Positions 33,458 to 43,254 of a DNA stretch of 64,000 bases are shown here, in pieces (position 1 is the first letter of the stretch; every line of letters begins with the position of its first letter). The stretch comes from an uncultured Clostridia bacterium (GTDB taxonomy: Bacteria; Bacillota; Clostridia; Oscillospirales; Acutalibacteraceae): assembly GCA_947598155.1 (NCBI GenBank), contig CANQFC010000003.1, positions 124,001-188,000 of the forward strand, written 5' to 3'. The notes beneath the pieces are model-generated. The model ran no database searches, was not told the DNA's origin, and was given only the letters and a program-made list of their open reading frames with translations. A program made the position numbers and the translations under genes.

Positions 33458-34291
33458 TTATATTTTTCCCGTAAATACCTCAACCGCCTCGCCGTTAAGG
33501 TAAACGTCGCCGTCACTTCCCCAGCAGACAAAAAGCTCTCCGCCGGGCATTTTTACCGATATTTCGTGTTCCCTGTCGCATTTTTCAAGTAAAACCGACG
33601 CCACCGCGGCGGCGCACGCCCCCGTTCCGCAGGCGAGCGTTTCACCTGCGCCGCGCTCATAAACTCTTGCTTTCAGCATATTTTTCCCGATAACGCTTAC
33701 AAATTCCGCGTTTATTCTGTCGGGAAAATACTCGTGATTTTCAATTTTCTCGCCGTAAACGGATAAATCTATTAAATCGGGGTCGTCGCAAAACGTAACG
33801 CAGTGCGGATTGCCCATTGAAAGGCAGGTAACGTCAAAATACCTGTCATATACGAAAATGTTTTTGTTTTTGACGACGGAATCGCCGAACCGGGTGGGAA
33901 CCGACTTTCCGTTAAGCACGGGCTTGCCCATATTGACAGTCGCGGAAACGGCCTTGCCGTCCCTATCCTCAACCGCAACAGTCTTAATTCCGGACAGAGT
34001 GTTTATCTTGGCGCATATTCCGCTGAGCCTTTGCCTGTCATAAAGGAATTTAGCGACACAGCGAATCGCGTTCCCGCACATTTTTGCCCGTGAGCCGTCC
34101 GCGTTGTATATATCCATAAAACAGTCCGCCGATTTGTCGGGGCTGATAATTACAATTCCGTCTGCGCCGATGCCGAAATGGCGGCGGCTCAAAGCTATTG
34201 CCAAGTTTTCGGGGTCTTTCACTTCCTCGCGAAATCCGTCTATGTAAATATAATCGTTGCCTGCGCCGTGCATTTTTACAAAATTCATCAT
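33458..34291 (-). CDS. dapF: Diaminopimelate epimerase
   Basis: This 277-residue enzyme makes meso-diaminopimelate for lysine and cell wall. Both cysteine motifs are present: [13 protein letters not shown] (catalytic Cys72) and [14 protein letters not shown] near residue 217. The N-terminus [17 protein letters not shown] is typical. Two adjacent ATG codons (34291 and 34288) follow AGGAGG. The ribosome site lies in the loop, and the start codons in the stem, of a perfect 12-bp hairpin, so translation is probably tied to that of glyA, whose stop is nearby. Confidence 0.96.
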   Translation of the reverse strand: MMNFVKMHGAGNDYIYIDGFREEVKDPENLAIALSRRHFGIGADGIVIISPDKSADCFMDIYNADGSRAKMCGNAIRCVAKFLYDRQRLSGICAKINTLSGIKTVAVEDRDGKAVSATVNMGKPVLNGKSVPTRFGDSVVKNKNIFVYDRYFDVTCLSMGNPHCVTFCDDPDLIDLSVYGEKIENHEYFPDRINAEFVSVIGKNMLKARVYERGAGETLACGTGACAAAVASVLLEKCDREHEISVKMPGGELFVCWGSDGDVYLNGEAVEVFTGKI

Positions 34292-34319
34292 ATCTCCTCC
34301 TGAGAAAAGATATGATGAA
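34284..34319 (-). promoter_or_regulatory. Perfect 12-bp hairpin enclosing the dapF ribosome site and start codon
   Basis: TTCATCATATCT and AGATATGATGAA pair perfectly around a 12-base loop TTTCTCAGGAGG. The Shine-Dalgarno sequence forms the loop and the ATG ATG start is in the 3' arm. The glyA stop (34330) is 11 bases before the stem. Confidence 0.75.
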
Positions 34320-34329
34320 CCGTTATTGT

Positions 34330-35583
34330 TTATTCATATAAGGGGAACCGCGCGACTATATCCGCAACGTGTTTCGCGACGCTTTCCTTTTTGTTTTCAA
34401 AATCGGTCGCGCAAAGATAAATGCACTCTGCGATTTCATCCATCTCGCCAATGCCCATACCTCTTGTTGTAACCGCGGGCGTGCCGAGGCGCACTCCGCT
34501 TGTAACAAACGGTTTCTCGGGGTCGTTGGGGATGGCGTTTTTATTGGCTGTAATGTGTACCTCGTCAAGTCTTCTCTCAAGCTCTTTGCCCGTAATGCCG
34601 ACTGAACGCAAATCAACAAGCATAAGGTGGTTGTCGGTTCCTCCCGAAACTAAATTTATTCCCCTGTCCGTAAGTCCCTTAGCGAGAGCCGCGGCATTCT
34701 CAACTACCTTTTTTTGGTATTCCCTGTATTCGGGCTTTAACGCCTCGCCAAAACAAACCGCCTTGCCCGCGATAACGTGCATAAGAGGTCCTCCCTGCGT
34801 GCCGGGGAAAATAGCTTTGTTGAATTGCTTGCCGAACTCGGAGTCTTTGCAAAGTATGATACCGCCTCTGGGCCCCCTGAGAGTCTTGTGCGTTGTCGAT
34901 GTAACAACGTCGGCATAAGGAATCGGAGACGGATGCACGCCCGCCGCGACAAGACCTGCTATATGCGCCATATCTACCATTAAATACGCGCCGTTAGCAT
35001 GCGCGATTTCTGCCATTTTTTCAAAATCAATAACTCTTGGGTACGCGGATGCGCCCGCAACTATGAGTTTCGGCTTATTCTGCTTAACAAGCTCTTCAAA
35101 TTTTGAGTAGTCAATATACCCGTTTTCATTTACGCCGTAGGGAATGAAGTGATAGTATTTGCCCGACATATTAACGGGGGAGCCGTGCGTTAAGTGGCCG
35201 CCCTCCGCAAGATTCATACCCATTACCGTGTCGCCCGGCTCAATAAGGGCAAAGTAAACGGCCATATTTGCCTGCGCTCCCGAATGGGGCTGAACATTAA
35301 CGTATTCCGCCCCGAAAAGCTTTTTCAGCCTTTCGCAGGCAATATCCTCCACCTTGTCAACGAATTGACATCCGCCGTAATAACGGTGGCCGGAATAGCC
35401 CTCCGCGTATTTGTTTGTAAGAACACTGCCCATTGCCGCCATAACCTCAGGCGAAACAATGTTTTCGCTTGCGATAAGCTCAATATTCTGCTTTTGCCTT
35501 ACAAGCTCCTCTTGCATAGCGGAAGCAAGCTCGGGGTCGCTGTTTGCGAGAAATCCTATGGTGTCCATAATATTGCTGTACAT
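34330..35583 (-). CDS. glyA: Serine hydroxymethyltransferase
   Basis: This 417-residue PLP enzyme interconverts serine and glycine with tetrahydrofolate. Motifs: [31 protein letters not shown], the PLP-Lys segment [16 protein letters not shown] and [17 protein letters not shown]. Start ATG has AAGGAGG at 8 bases. It sits between lysC and dapF, linking one-carbon metabolism to the aspartate-family genes (threonine, glycine, lysine precursors). Confidence 0.97.
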   Translation of the reverse strand: MYSNIMDTIGFLANSDPELASAMQEELVRQKQNIELIASENIVSPEVMAAMGSVLTNKYAEGYSGHRYYGGCQFVDKVEDIACERLKKLFGAEYVNVQPHSGAQANMAVYFALIEPGDTVMGMNLAEGGHLTHGSPVNMSGKYYHFIPYGVNENGYIDYSKFEELVKQNKPKLIVAGASAYPRVIDFEKMAEIAHANGAYLMVDMAHIAGLVAAGVHPSPIPYADVVTSTTHKTLRGPRGGIILCKDSEFGKQFNKAIFPGTQGGPLMHVIAGKAVCFGEALKPEYREYQKKVVENAAALAKGLTDRGINLVSGGTDNHLMLVDLRSVGITGKELERRLDEVHITANKNAIPNDPEKPFVTSGVRLGTPAVTTRGMGIGEMDEIAECIYLCATDFENKKESVAKHVADIVARFPLYE

Positions 35584-35611
35584 TACAGTTTCCTCCTTGT
35601 TTTTATATCAA

Positions 35612-36820
35612 TCACTCTTCCGGGAAGAACGCCTTGTGAATTGCCGAAACCGCTTTATCGGCAGAGTCTGCGTCAATAAGAACGGATATTTTGATTTCGC
35701 TCGTTGAAATCATATCTATGTTAATGTCGTGCTCATAAAGCGCCTCAAACATTTTGGACGCCGTGCCCGGGTGCGACTCCATACCTGCCCCTACAACGGA
35801 GACCTTGGCAACATTTGTGTCGCAGATAATGTCGTTTTCTGAAATGTCAAACGCGTCCGCAATGCAGGAGACCGCCTCTTCGGCATTGCCCTTTGAAACT
35901 GTAAATGTTATGTCCTTTGTGTTGTCGCGGCCGACTGACTGCAAAATAATGTCAACGTTTATTTTATGCTTTGCAAGAACCGAAAAAAGCTTAAACGCAA
36001 TTCCGGGGGTATTTGAAATTTTTGTAACCGATATACGGGCAACATCCGTATCTTTAGTGACACCTCTGATGAGCATTTTTTCCATTTTGGCGACCTCCTT
36101 AACTATTGTGCCGGGAACTCTCTTAAGGCTTGAGAGCACCTCCAATTTTACGTTATATTTTTTTGCCATTTCAACCGAACGGTTGTTAAGAACCTGCGCG
36201 CCGAGCGTTGCAAGCTCAAGCATTTCGTCGTAAGTGATTTCCTGAAGCTTTTTCGCGTTCTGAACCTTTCTCGGGTCTGCCGTGAAAACGCCCTCAACGT
36301 CAGTGAATATCTGACAGCGGTCCGCGCGCATTGCCGCAGCAATCGCAACCGCGCTTGTATCTGAGCCGCCTCTCCCGAGCGTTGTTATGTCGTCATATTT
36401 ATTTATTCCCTGGAATCCCGCCACAATAACAATATTATGGCGGTCAAGCTCCGCGCGGATTCTGTCCGCCTTGACCGATTTTATTCTCGCGATACCGTAA
36501 GCCGACGTGGTGTTAAAGCCGGCCTGCCAGCCAAGAAGGGAAACCGCGTGGCAACCGAGCTTTTCAATAGCCATCGCGAGAAGTGAAATTGAAATCTGCT
36601 CGCCTGAAGATAAGAGCATATCCAATTCTCTTTTTGACGGTTTTTGTGTAATTTCATAAGCCTTTTCGATAAGGTCGTCCGTTGTGTCCCCCTGAGCGGA
36701 AACAACAACTACTACATCGTTGCCCTCACGGTATGTGTCCGTAACGATTTTGGCAACGTTCATCACTCTTTCGGCGTTGGCAACCGAACTGCCGCCGAAT
36801 TTTTGTACAATAAGTCCCAT
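35612..36820 (-). CDS. lysC: Aspartokinase
   Basis: This 402-residue enzyme phosphorylates aspartate, the first step to lysine, threonine and methionine. N-terminal kinase domain has VQKFGGSSVANAERV, LGRGGSDTSAVAIAAAM and GVFTADPRKV. Two C-terminal ACT domains carry VSVVGAGMESHPGTASKMF, expected to bind the feedback amino acid. Placed between hom and glyA with short gaps. No T-box or lysine riboswitch is visible before the operon. Confidence 0.96.
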   Translation of the reverse strand: MGLIVQKFGGSSVANAERVMNVAKIVTDTYREGNDVVVVVSAQGDTTDDLIEKAYEITQKPSKRELDMLLSSGEQISISLLAMAIEKLGCHAVSLLGWQAGFNTTSAYGIARIKSVKADRIRAELDRHNIVIVAGFQGINKYDDITTLGRGGSDTSAVAIAAAMRADRCQIFTDVEGVFTADPRKVQNAKKLQEITYDEMLELATLGAQVLNNRSVEMAKKYNVKLEVLSSLKRVPGTIVKEVAKMEKMLIRGVTKDTDVARISVTKISNTPGIAFKLFSVLAKHKINVDIILQSVGRDNTKDITFTVSKGNAEEAVSCIADAFDISENDIICDTNVAKVSVVGAGMESHPGTASKMFEALYEHDINIDMISTSEIKISVLIDADSADKAVSAIHKAFFPEE

Positions 36821-36845
36821 TATATTTCACCTCACGGGAATTTAA

Positions 36846-38084
36846 TCAATAATCTGTTATTCTGATAAAGGATTCTATTTCAATTTCAGAAACGTTTTTA
36901 AGAGCTGCAACGAGCTTTCTCTCTTCGTCCTTTTTCGTGACAAAAGCAATTTCGTCTTGCGAAGCGCCCGCAAAACTCAAAAGCTCAACGCTGCCTACCG
37001 CGTTCTCAACCGCTCTTACCGCGCTGTTCCTGTCTGATGTCTTAGCCCGTATGTAAAGCGGGTTAACATCGGTATCATAATCGACAACGTAATTTTCCAC
37101 GCTGTCGCCCCAGCCAAACGGTTTCCTCTTGTCGGCGTTTCTTGCGCAGTCAATAACGTCCGCAACTACTGCCGACGCCGTCGGGAGCTTGCCTGCGCCC
37201 TTGCCGTAAAAGACAACGTCGCCCGTAGCGTTCCCCCTAACAAGAATCGCGTTGAACACGTCGTTAACCGAGGCTAACTGGCTGCCGTTCATAACTATCG
37301 CCGGGGAAACGACGGCAAAAATTTTGTCGTCCGAAATTTTCTTTGCTCTGCCTAAGAGCTTTATGACGCCGCCGAGCTTTGAAATGTACGAAACGTCGCT
37401 GAGCGTAATTTTCGTTATGCCCTCGGTATGAACGGAATCGGGGTAAACGTGCTTACCAAAACAAAGAGACGCGAGTATGCAAATTTTTCTGCACGCGTCG
37501 TGGCCCTCAATGTCCGCGGTTGGGTCCTTTTCGGCGTAGCCGTTGTCCTGCGCAAGCTTTAAGGCGTCGTCAAAGCTCATATTCTTTTCTATCATCATAG
37601 TCAGAATAAAATTTGTCGTACCGTTAAGTATGCCCGCAATTTCGTCAATTTCGTTTGCGGCAAGGCATTGCGAAATGGGGCGGATAATCGGAATACCGCC
37701 GCCCACGGACGCTTCAAAAAGGAAATTCACGTTGTTTTCCCTCGCGAGCGTCAAAAGCTCGTATCCCTTTGACGCGACAAGCTCCTTGTTTGACGTAACA
37801 ACGCTTTTGCCAGTTTTAAGGCACGACGAAACAAACTCATACGCAGGGTGAAGCCCGCCCATGGTTTCAACAACAACTTTTACCTCGTCATCATTAAGAA
37901 TAACGTTAAAATCTTTTATCATTTTTGATTCGTTAGGGTCACCGGGAAAATCGCGCAAATCAAGAATGTACTTGACTTCAAGTTCGCTTTGCGTGCTCCG
38001 CTTTACAATGCTTTCGTGATTTGTGGTTATAACCTCAACAACACCGGAGCCGACCGTTCCGTAACCCATTACTGCTACTTGCAT
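36846..38084 (-). CDS. hom: Homoserine dehydrogenase
   Basis: This protein of about 412 residues reduces aspartate semialdehyde to homoserine. Features: VAVMGYGTVGSGVVEVI (dinucleotide site), SNKELVASKGYELL, FEASVGGGIPII, GILNGTTNFILTMM and the catalytic region GYAEKDPTADIEGHDACRK. A C-terminal ACT domain starts near LYIRAKTSD. The ATG at 38084 (MQVAVMGY) is preceded by GGAAGTG; an in-frame GTG three codons earlier is less likely. First gene of the six-gene run ending with purB. Confidence 0.95.
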   Translation of the reverse strand: MQVAVMGYGTVGSGVVEVITTNHESIVKRSTQSELEVKYILDLRDFPGDPNESKMIKDFNVILNDDEVKVVVETMGGLHPAYEFVSSCLKTGKSVVTSNKELVASKGYELLTLARENNVNFLFEASVGGGIPIIRPISQCLAANEIDEIAGILNGTTNFILTMMIEKNMSFDDALKLAQDNGYAEKDPTADIEGHDACRKICILASLCFGKHVYPDSVHTEGITKITLSDVSYISKLGGVIKLLGRAKKISDDKIFAVVSPAIVMNGSQLASVNDVFNAILVRGNATGDVVFYGKGAGKLPTASAVVADVIDCARNADKRKPFGWGDSVENYVVDYDTDVNPLYIRAKTSDRNSAVRAVENAVGSVELLSFAGASQDEIAFVTKKDEERKLVAALKNVSEIEIESFIRITDY

Positions 38085-38121
38085 TATATTCACTTCCAGA
38101 AAATTAGTTAAAAGGCGAATT

Positions 38122-38307
38122 CAATCCAAGATTATAGAGGCAGTGGACATCTTGCCTAAGTTCAATAAGGGGCCTGCCCCGTCATTAAACGTGGCAAGGC
38201 GCAGTGTAAACCGCGCTGAGGAATCGGTGGGGGACCAAATCCTCCACTGATTCCGAAAATGGAACCCGCCGACAATAGTGGCGGGGGACATCTCTTGCCT
38301 AAGTTAC
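38122..38307 (+). repeat. Dispersed intergenic repeat, full copy plus an extra end fragment
   Basis: The full unit (38161-38307) matches the 13.5-kb copy closely: TTCAATAAGG, CCTGCCCCGTCATTAAA, palindromic centre, GATTCCGAAAATGGAACCC, CGCCGACAATAGTGGCGG, GACATCTCTTGCCTAAGTT. Just left (38122-38160) is a separate copy of the right end (GAGGCAGTGGACATCTTGCCTAAGTT), so two units abut. The remainder to 38519 is AT-rich promoter-like sequence. Confidence 0.85.
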
Positions 38308-38519
38308 ATTTCATACCGTTCGCCCTAAAATAGTAATAAACTACCACGCTATGTATTTTAACATAAATTTTCATTGTATAAAAGTGGAAAATATTATATA
38401 AATAAGGAAAAATTAAAGAAAATTTTAGAAATGTTTACATATTTTATTAAATTTTAATTGTATTGCGGGGAAAAAAGGTTTATTATATATTGTATAGTAT
38501 AATTAACGAGGTTGTAAAA

Positions 38520-39686
38520 ATGGACGCTACTCAAAAAAAGAAAAAATTTATAATAGATGTAGTTTATATCGTCTTTGTTCTGATAATATTTTATTATTTT
38601 ATGAAATACGCTTTCGGGCTTTTTTTTCCGTTCCTTGTGGCGCTCACGGTCGCCGCTCTCCTTCAAAAGCCCGTAAACTTTATCTGCAATAAAACTCCGC
38701 TGAAACGTGGCATTGTTTCGGTTTTTCTGGTGCTCTTTTCCCTTACGGTGGTGCTCGGCGTTTTAACCGCGATTATGGTGCGGCTCGGCCTTGAGCTAAA
38801 GGGCTTTTTCCAATATCTTTTAATTCAGCTCCAGGACATCCCCGCTTTTATTGAAAAGCTGGAGGCGTCTGTCGGCAGTCATCTCTCTTTTCTGCCTGAC
38901 AAGCTTGAAAATTCTATAACATCGTTTATGAGCGAAAAGGTAAATTCGCTTTTAAACAACGCCGGCTCCGGCGATATAGACATTTCAGCGTTCAAAACTC
39001 CGCTTTTAGGGCTTTTTAATACTGTAAAACATATCCCGTCAACTCTTATCGCGATAGTTATAGCAGTTGTTTCCTGTTGCTTTATGACGGCGGATTTTGA
39101 CACGGTACGAAGAATCATTCTTTCGCTCTTCCATACGGAAACGAGAGATAAAATCGTCCGCGCAAAACATCTTCTTGTGCCGGCTCTCTCAAAAATGGGC
39201 AAGGCGTACGGCATTATCATCATTATAACGTTTTCGGAGCTGGTGCTCGGCTTTTTCCTCTTAAAGCTGATGGGCATTTACGAGGGCGGTTATATTTTCA
39301 TCTTTTCACTTATTACCGCCGTTGTCGATATTATCCCGATTCTCGGCACGGGAACAATTCTTGTCCCTTGGGCGCTGTACTGTTTGCTTGACGGAAAATA
39401 TTCGCTTGCCATCGGAATATTAGTCATATATGCGTGCATAACTGTAATCAGGCAGATAATTGAGCCGAAACTCGTTTCAAATCAGCTCGGGATACCGGCG
39501 TTCGCGACGATAATTGCGATGTATGTGGGTACTCAGATTTTCGGTGTGTTGGGCATATTCATTCTTCCCATAACGCTGGTTATGGTTAAGCTGCTCAATG
39601 AAGAGGGCATAATTCATCTTTTCCATAAAGTTGACGCCCCAAATGAAGACACTGCAAACGGAAACGGAGGCACAGCAGATGATTGA
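38520..39686 (+). CDS. AI-2E family (PF01594-type) membrane transporter
   Basis: This 388-residue polytopic protein has an N-terminal TM pair (residues 10-45). A long soluble-looking middle segment (about 90-150) and five to six C-terminal TMs follow. The family region ELVLGFFLLKLMGIYEGG, AVVDIIPILGTGTILVPWAL and EPKLVSNQLGIPAFATIIAM is clear. Sporulating relatives include YtvI; other members are cation or quorum-signal exporters, so the substrate is unknown. A TATAAT at 38498-38503 precedes the start. Its stop overlaps the next gene by 8 bases. Confidence 0.88.
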   Translation: MDATQKKKKFIIDVVYIVFVLIIFYYFMKYAFGLFFPFLVALTVAALLQKPVNFICNKTPLKRGIVSVFLVLFSLTVVLGVLTAIMVRLGLELKGFFQYLLIQLQDIPAFIEKLEASVGSHLSFLPDKLENSITSFMSEKVNSLLNNAGSGDIDISAFKTPLLGLFNTVKHIPSTLIAIVIAVVSCCFMTADFDTVRRIILSLFHTETRDKIVRAKHLLVPALSKMGKAYGIIIIITFSELVLGFFLLKLMGIYEGGYIFIFSLITAVVDIIPILGTGTILVPWALYCLLDGKYSLAIGILVIYACITVIRQIIEPKLVSNQLGIPAFATIIAMYVGTQIFGVLGIFILPITLVMVKLLNEEGIIHLFHKVDAPNEDTANGNGGTADD

Positions 39687-40404
39687 CATACACAGCCATA
39701 TAATTTACGATATTGACGACGGAGCGGTAAATATTGTAGAGTCGGTTGAGCTATGCCGTCAGGCGTTCCATAACGGCTTTGACGGAATAGTCGCCACTCC
39801 GCATTTTACAAATTATTACGATATTGACGGTTTTGTTTTGGAGCGCGATTCAAAACTTGAGCTAATTCGTGAACGGCTCGCGGAAGAGAAAATAGACATT
39901 GCCCTTTATTCGGGAGCCGAGCTCTATTTGAGCCGCGCCGTTTTTATGGCGGGCGATTTGGATCCGCTGACGATAAACGACTCTCAATATATGCTTTGCG
40001 AATTTCCGCTTGGCCCGTTTAACATTGATGAGGGGCTGTCGGAGCTGTCGGAGCTTACGAGCAGGGGGTACACTCCGGTTGTCGCCCATCCCGAGCGTTA
40101 TTACGCGATACGCCACGATAAACGGTTGGTCGATTGGATACTTGAACGGGGCGCTGTTTTTCAGGTCAACGCCGACAGCCTTGGAGGAAATCTTGACTCT
40201 CTCGCGCAAAGAATTGCCGTTGATTTAATTAAAAGAGGCGTTGCAAAATTCATTGCGAGCGACGCCCACGACAAATACCGCAGAAATATGGATTTCAAAA
40301 GGAAATTTTCGGCGGTGCCGTCTGAAATTACTCAAAAGGACTTGGAAAACTGCCTTAATATAAATCCCGGCAGGGTACTTAAAAATGAGGATATTTTTGA
40401 CTGA
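39679..40404 (+). CDS. PHP-family tyrosine-protein phosphatase, CpsB/YwqE type
   Basis: This 241-residue metal-dependent phosphatase opens with MIDIHSHIIYDIDDGAVN, the PHP motif that binds metals. It continues with IVATPHFTNYYDID, a central LYSGAELYLS, VVAHPERYYAI and a terminal SDAHDKYRRN. In Gram-positives it dephosphorylates the tyrosine kinase that controls capsule or exopolysaccharide synthesis. No kinase or capsule genes are in the window, so its partner is elsewhere. Start has CGGAGG at 8 bases and overlaps the upstream stop. Confidence 0.88.
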   Translation: MIDIHSHIIYDIDDGAVNIVESVELCRQAFHNGFDGIVATPHFTNYYDIDGFVLERDSKLELIRERLAEEKIDIALYSGAELYLSRAVFMAGDLDPLTINDSQYMLCEFPLGPFNIDEGLSELSELTSRGYTPVVAHPERYYAIRHDKRLVDWILERGAVFQVNADSLGGNLDSLAQRIAVDLIKRGVAKFIASDAHDKYRRNMDFKRKFSAVPSEITQKDLENCLNINPGRVLKNEDIFD

Positions 40405-40420
40405 TAAATCCGCGCTTGCA

Positions 40421-40456
40421 AAAAAACGCTTACGGCTCCTACCGTAAGCGTTTTTT
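40421..40456. terminator. Bidirectional terminator
   Basis: Perfect 10-bp stem ACGCTTACGG/CCGTAAGCGT with a 6-base loop, A-run on the left and T-run on the right. It separates convergent cpsB-like and PBP genes. Confidence 0.93.
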
Positions 40457-40493
40457 GTTTTGGCTTGCCCCGTCAGTATATCTGCAAACAGTT

Positions 40494-41885
40494 TTAACTG
40501 TACGCTTTTTTTACCGCCGCCATAACCTTTGAGGCAACGGGAACCGCCGTTTTTATGCTGTAAGTGGAATTTTCTACAACTACAATTATCGCAAACGGAT
40601 AATCAGGATTTGAGGAAAATCCTGCAAAAAGCGCGTTTGGCTTTGCGTCCTCGCTGTCGCTTATTTCAGCGGTGCCGGTTTTCCCGCACATTGTAAGTCC
40701 CGAAAATCTGTAATCGCCGTAATTGTTTTCAACGTTTGAACGCATATATTTTTGGAGCTTTTGCGCCGTTGTCGGAGAAAAATATTCGGTTGAATTATTT
40801 GTTTTTGACGTGTAAAGAGTTTTTCCGGACGGCGTTGTAATTTTGCTGACAAGGTACGGCTCAACGGCCGTTCCGCCGTTCGCGATTGCGGAAACCACCG
40901 TCAGAAGATGGCACGGATTCACAAGCGTAGTATATTGGCCTATTCCCGCCCAGCCGACGTCCAATGCGCTTGAGCCGTCGAGCTTTATGATTGAAGAACT
41001 GCGGGAAATTTTACCGTTAATTTTATTCATTTGCGTGTTAAATCCCAATTTTTCAGCGGTCGCGGTCAGCTTATCTTTGCCAAGAGCGTCCGCAAGAGAG
41101 GCGAAAGCGCAGTTGCAGGATTGATTAAACGCCTTTTCAATTTTAATGTTTCCGTGCACACCGCTGCAAAAAACATATCCTTCGCCGATTTGGATTTGCC
41201 CTTTGCCGTTTTTCCCCTTACATTCAAATGTCATATTCTCTAAATTCGGCATATTGTCGATTGCGGACGCGAGCGTGATTATTTTAAACGTAGACCCGGG
41301 CGTGTAAAGTCCCTTAAAGAACTTGTTGAGGTACATTCCCTCTTTTTCCTCCGCGGGCTTGTTGAGGGGGTCGTATGTCGGGGTCGAAACAATACATATT
41401 ATCTCGCCCGTCTTATAATTCATAACGCCGACAACGCCGTCCTGACCGTTCATCGCGCTGTAAGCCGCCTTGCAAATATCCGAGTCGAGAGTAGTCGCAA
41501 CGTCATTGCCCTTGCCGTAGCGTTTCAAATTAAAGATTCCGTCAAGTATTGTGTAACCGGTAAGCTCGTCTTTAAAAGAGGTTTGTATTCCGCCTGCGAT
41601 GTACCCCGCGCCGTCGCCCACCGTTTGCAGCGTCGCTTTTCTGACGGAAACATCGTTGCTGTATGTGCGAACGCCGTTGACAGTGGAAACGAGTACATTG
41701 CCGTTTCTGTCTGTGATGTCGCCTGCTGTGGCAAGTCCGCCGTCTGTGTAAAGATGCCTGTTAGCCTTGTTCATAGCCCATTTGTCCGCGTTGACCGCAA
41801 GTCTGTAATAGGTCAGGACGGAGCCTGCCAAGAAAACGAAAATTAAAAGGTAAAGGGTCAGCGCCCTGCGTGATATTGATTTCAT
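40494..41885 (-). CDS. Class B penicillin-binding protein, PbpA-like transpeptidase
   Basis: This 463-residue single-pass protein (TM about residues 9-28) has a short N-terminal domain (GDITDRNGNVLVST) and a full transpeptidase domain: STFK (198-201), SCN (256-258), KTG (402-404). It is much shorter than PBP2 or FtsI and lacks PASTA domains. It resembles the small PBPs paired with an FtsW/RodA protein and FHA proteins in many Gram-positives. It overlaps the upstream ftsW/rodA-like stop by 4 bases (ATGA), so the glycosyltransferase and transpeptidase are translationally coupled. Confidence 0.9.
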   Translation of the reverse strand: MKSISRRALTLYLLIFVFLAGSVLTYYRLAVNADKWAMNKANRHLYTDGGLATAGDITDRNGNVLVSTVNGVRTYSNDVSVRKATLQTVGDGAGYIAGGIQTSFKDELTGYTILDGIFNLKRYGKGNDVATTLDSDICKAAYSAMNGQDGVVGVMNYKTGEIICIVSTPTYDPLNKPAEEKEGMYLNKFFKGLYTPGSTFKIITLASAIDNMPNLENMTFECKGKNGKGQIQIGEGYVFCSGVHGNIKIEKAFNQSCNCAFASLADALGKDKLTATAEKLGFNTQMNKINGKISRSSSIIKLDGSSALDVGWAGIGQYTTLVNPCHLLTVVSAIANGGTAVEPYLVSKITTPSGKTLYTSKTNNSTEYFSPTTAQKLQKYMRSNVENNYGDYRFSGLTMCGKTGTAEISDSEDAKPNALFAGFSSNPDYPFAIIVVVENSTYSIKTAVPVASKVMAAVKKAYS

Positions 41886-43117
41886 TGGCGAACACCTCCG
41901 TATCTGTAAGTGCCGCGGTCAACCGCTTTTATGAACGCAAGCAGCATCCAACAGCTTATTATTGACGAACCGCCGCGCGACACAAACGGCAAAGTAACGC
42001 CGGTCATCGGCAAAATGTCGTTTACGCCGAACACATTGAGCGAGGCCTGAAACAGCATCAGCGCGGACGCCGCGCAGGCGCAGATAGCGTAAAACGACGA
42101 ACGGGCATATCTTGAATGTTTTATTGAATAAACGAGCAGAGCGCCGTATGAAAGAAGGATAGCCGCCGCCATTATCCACCCAAATTCCTCGCAGATAACG
42201 CCGAAAATCAGGTCCTCCGTCGCGGCAAAAATATTTCTGAGCTTTCCGTTTCCAAGCCCCACGCCGAAAAGTCCGCCCGACGCGGAATAAATCATAACGC
42301 GCGTTTGCTGGTACCCCGACGAGTCAAAATAGTCCCAAACGTGCCCGAAAGCTTCAAATCTGCTTGCCACATACGGCTTAAAGCGGAGAATCAGCACGCC
42401 GCCCATAAGCGCCGCCGCGCAAACGAGTATAAGCGTGCGCACATCGCCCGAACGCATAAAGGATATAACGAGAAAAGTAAAAAAGAAAATCAGCGCAGTG
42501 CCGAAATCATACATTAAAAAGAGCGTGCCTATACAGCCGAGCGCGAAAATAAGATATTTTGTAAGGCTTTTGTTGGATTGCAGCTTTTCAAGGGTAGCCG
42601 CGCCGACGAATATAAACAAAACCTTAACAATCTCCGAGGGTTGGATTGAAAGACCGCCGATATATATCCAGTTTTTCGCGCCGTTTGTGAATTTGGCGAA
42701 AACAAGGGTAAACGCAAGCAGTGCAAATGCGAGAAATGCGGCGGGGTAGCGCATACGCATACAAAAATCAATGTCGCGCAGTATTATTTGCAGAACAACG
42801 AATCCCGCTATGCCGAGAAGAGCCGCAACGAGCTGTTTTACCGCGAGAGAGGGATATACGCTCGCCGTGACGGAAAGGCCGATTGACGTCAGCAGAAAAG
42901 CAATAAGCTCAACCTCAAAGCTCCGCCTGCCGAGAAACAGCCTTGAGCCGATAAAATACAAATATTCCGCCGCAATGTACCCGGCAAACGTAATAATAAT
43001 GTTGAGCCTGTTTTTGCTTTCGCCCTTTTCAATGAGAGTGAAAGCGCAGATAAGCTGGAACAGCGTAATTACTGCCAGCATTATCGCAAGATTAACATTT
43101 TTGCCTTTTTGTTTCAT
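41882..43117 (-). CDS. FtsW/RodA/SpoVE family peptidoglycan glycosyltransferase
   Basis: This protein of about 411 residues has ten or so transmembrane helices. SEDS features: FVFAKFTNGAKNWIYIGGLSIQPSEIVK (catalytic-loop region in parts), YDFGTALIFFFTFLVISF and GVNDILPMTGVTLPFVSRGG near the C-terminus. It polymerises lipid II with its cognate class B PBP, encoded directly downstream. The ATG at 43117 is preceded by GGTG; an in-frame GTG is 3 codons earlier. Which process it serves (division, sporulation or elongation) cannot be fixed from this locus. Confidence 0.9.
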   Translation of the reverse strand: MKQKGKNVNLAIMLAVITLFQLICAFTLIEKGESKNRLNIIITFAGYIAAEYLYFIGSRLFLGRRSFEVELIAFLLTSIGLSVTASVYPSLAVKQLVAALLGIAGFVVLQIILRDIDFCMRMRYPAAFLAFALLAFTLVFAKFTNGAKNWIYIGGLSIQPSEIVKVLFIFVGAATLEKLQSNKSLTKYLIFALGCIGTLFLMYDFGTALIFFFTFLVISFMRSGDVRTLILVCAAALMGGVLILRFKPYVASRFEAFGHVWDYFDSSGYQQTRVMIYSASGGLFGVGLGNGKLRNIFAATEDLIFGVICEEFGWIMAAAILLSYGALLVYSIKHSRYARSSFYAICACAASALMLFQASLNVFGVNDILPMTGVTLPFVSRGGSSIISCWMLLAFIKAVDRGTYRYGGVRQ

Positions 43118-43190
43118 ACTTTTCACCGTTTAATTTTAACGCTTAGCCGAGCGGTTGGCGCGGCAGAGGTTAAACTCGATTTTTTAGTTA

Positions 43191-43236
43191 TAGCTTGCCC
43201 CGCCATTCAATAAGGGCTTGACCGTCATTACACATC
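43191..43236 (+). repeat. Dispersed-repeat end fragments
   Basis: AGCTTGCCCCGCCATTCAATAAGGGCTTGACCGTCATTA contains the same end block twice in rearranged order. It lies between the FHA and FtsW-like genes, which are otherwise a contiguous operon. Confidence 0.55.
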
Positions 43237-43254
43237 GTGAAATCGGCCGTTGGG

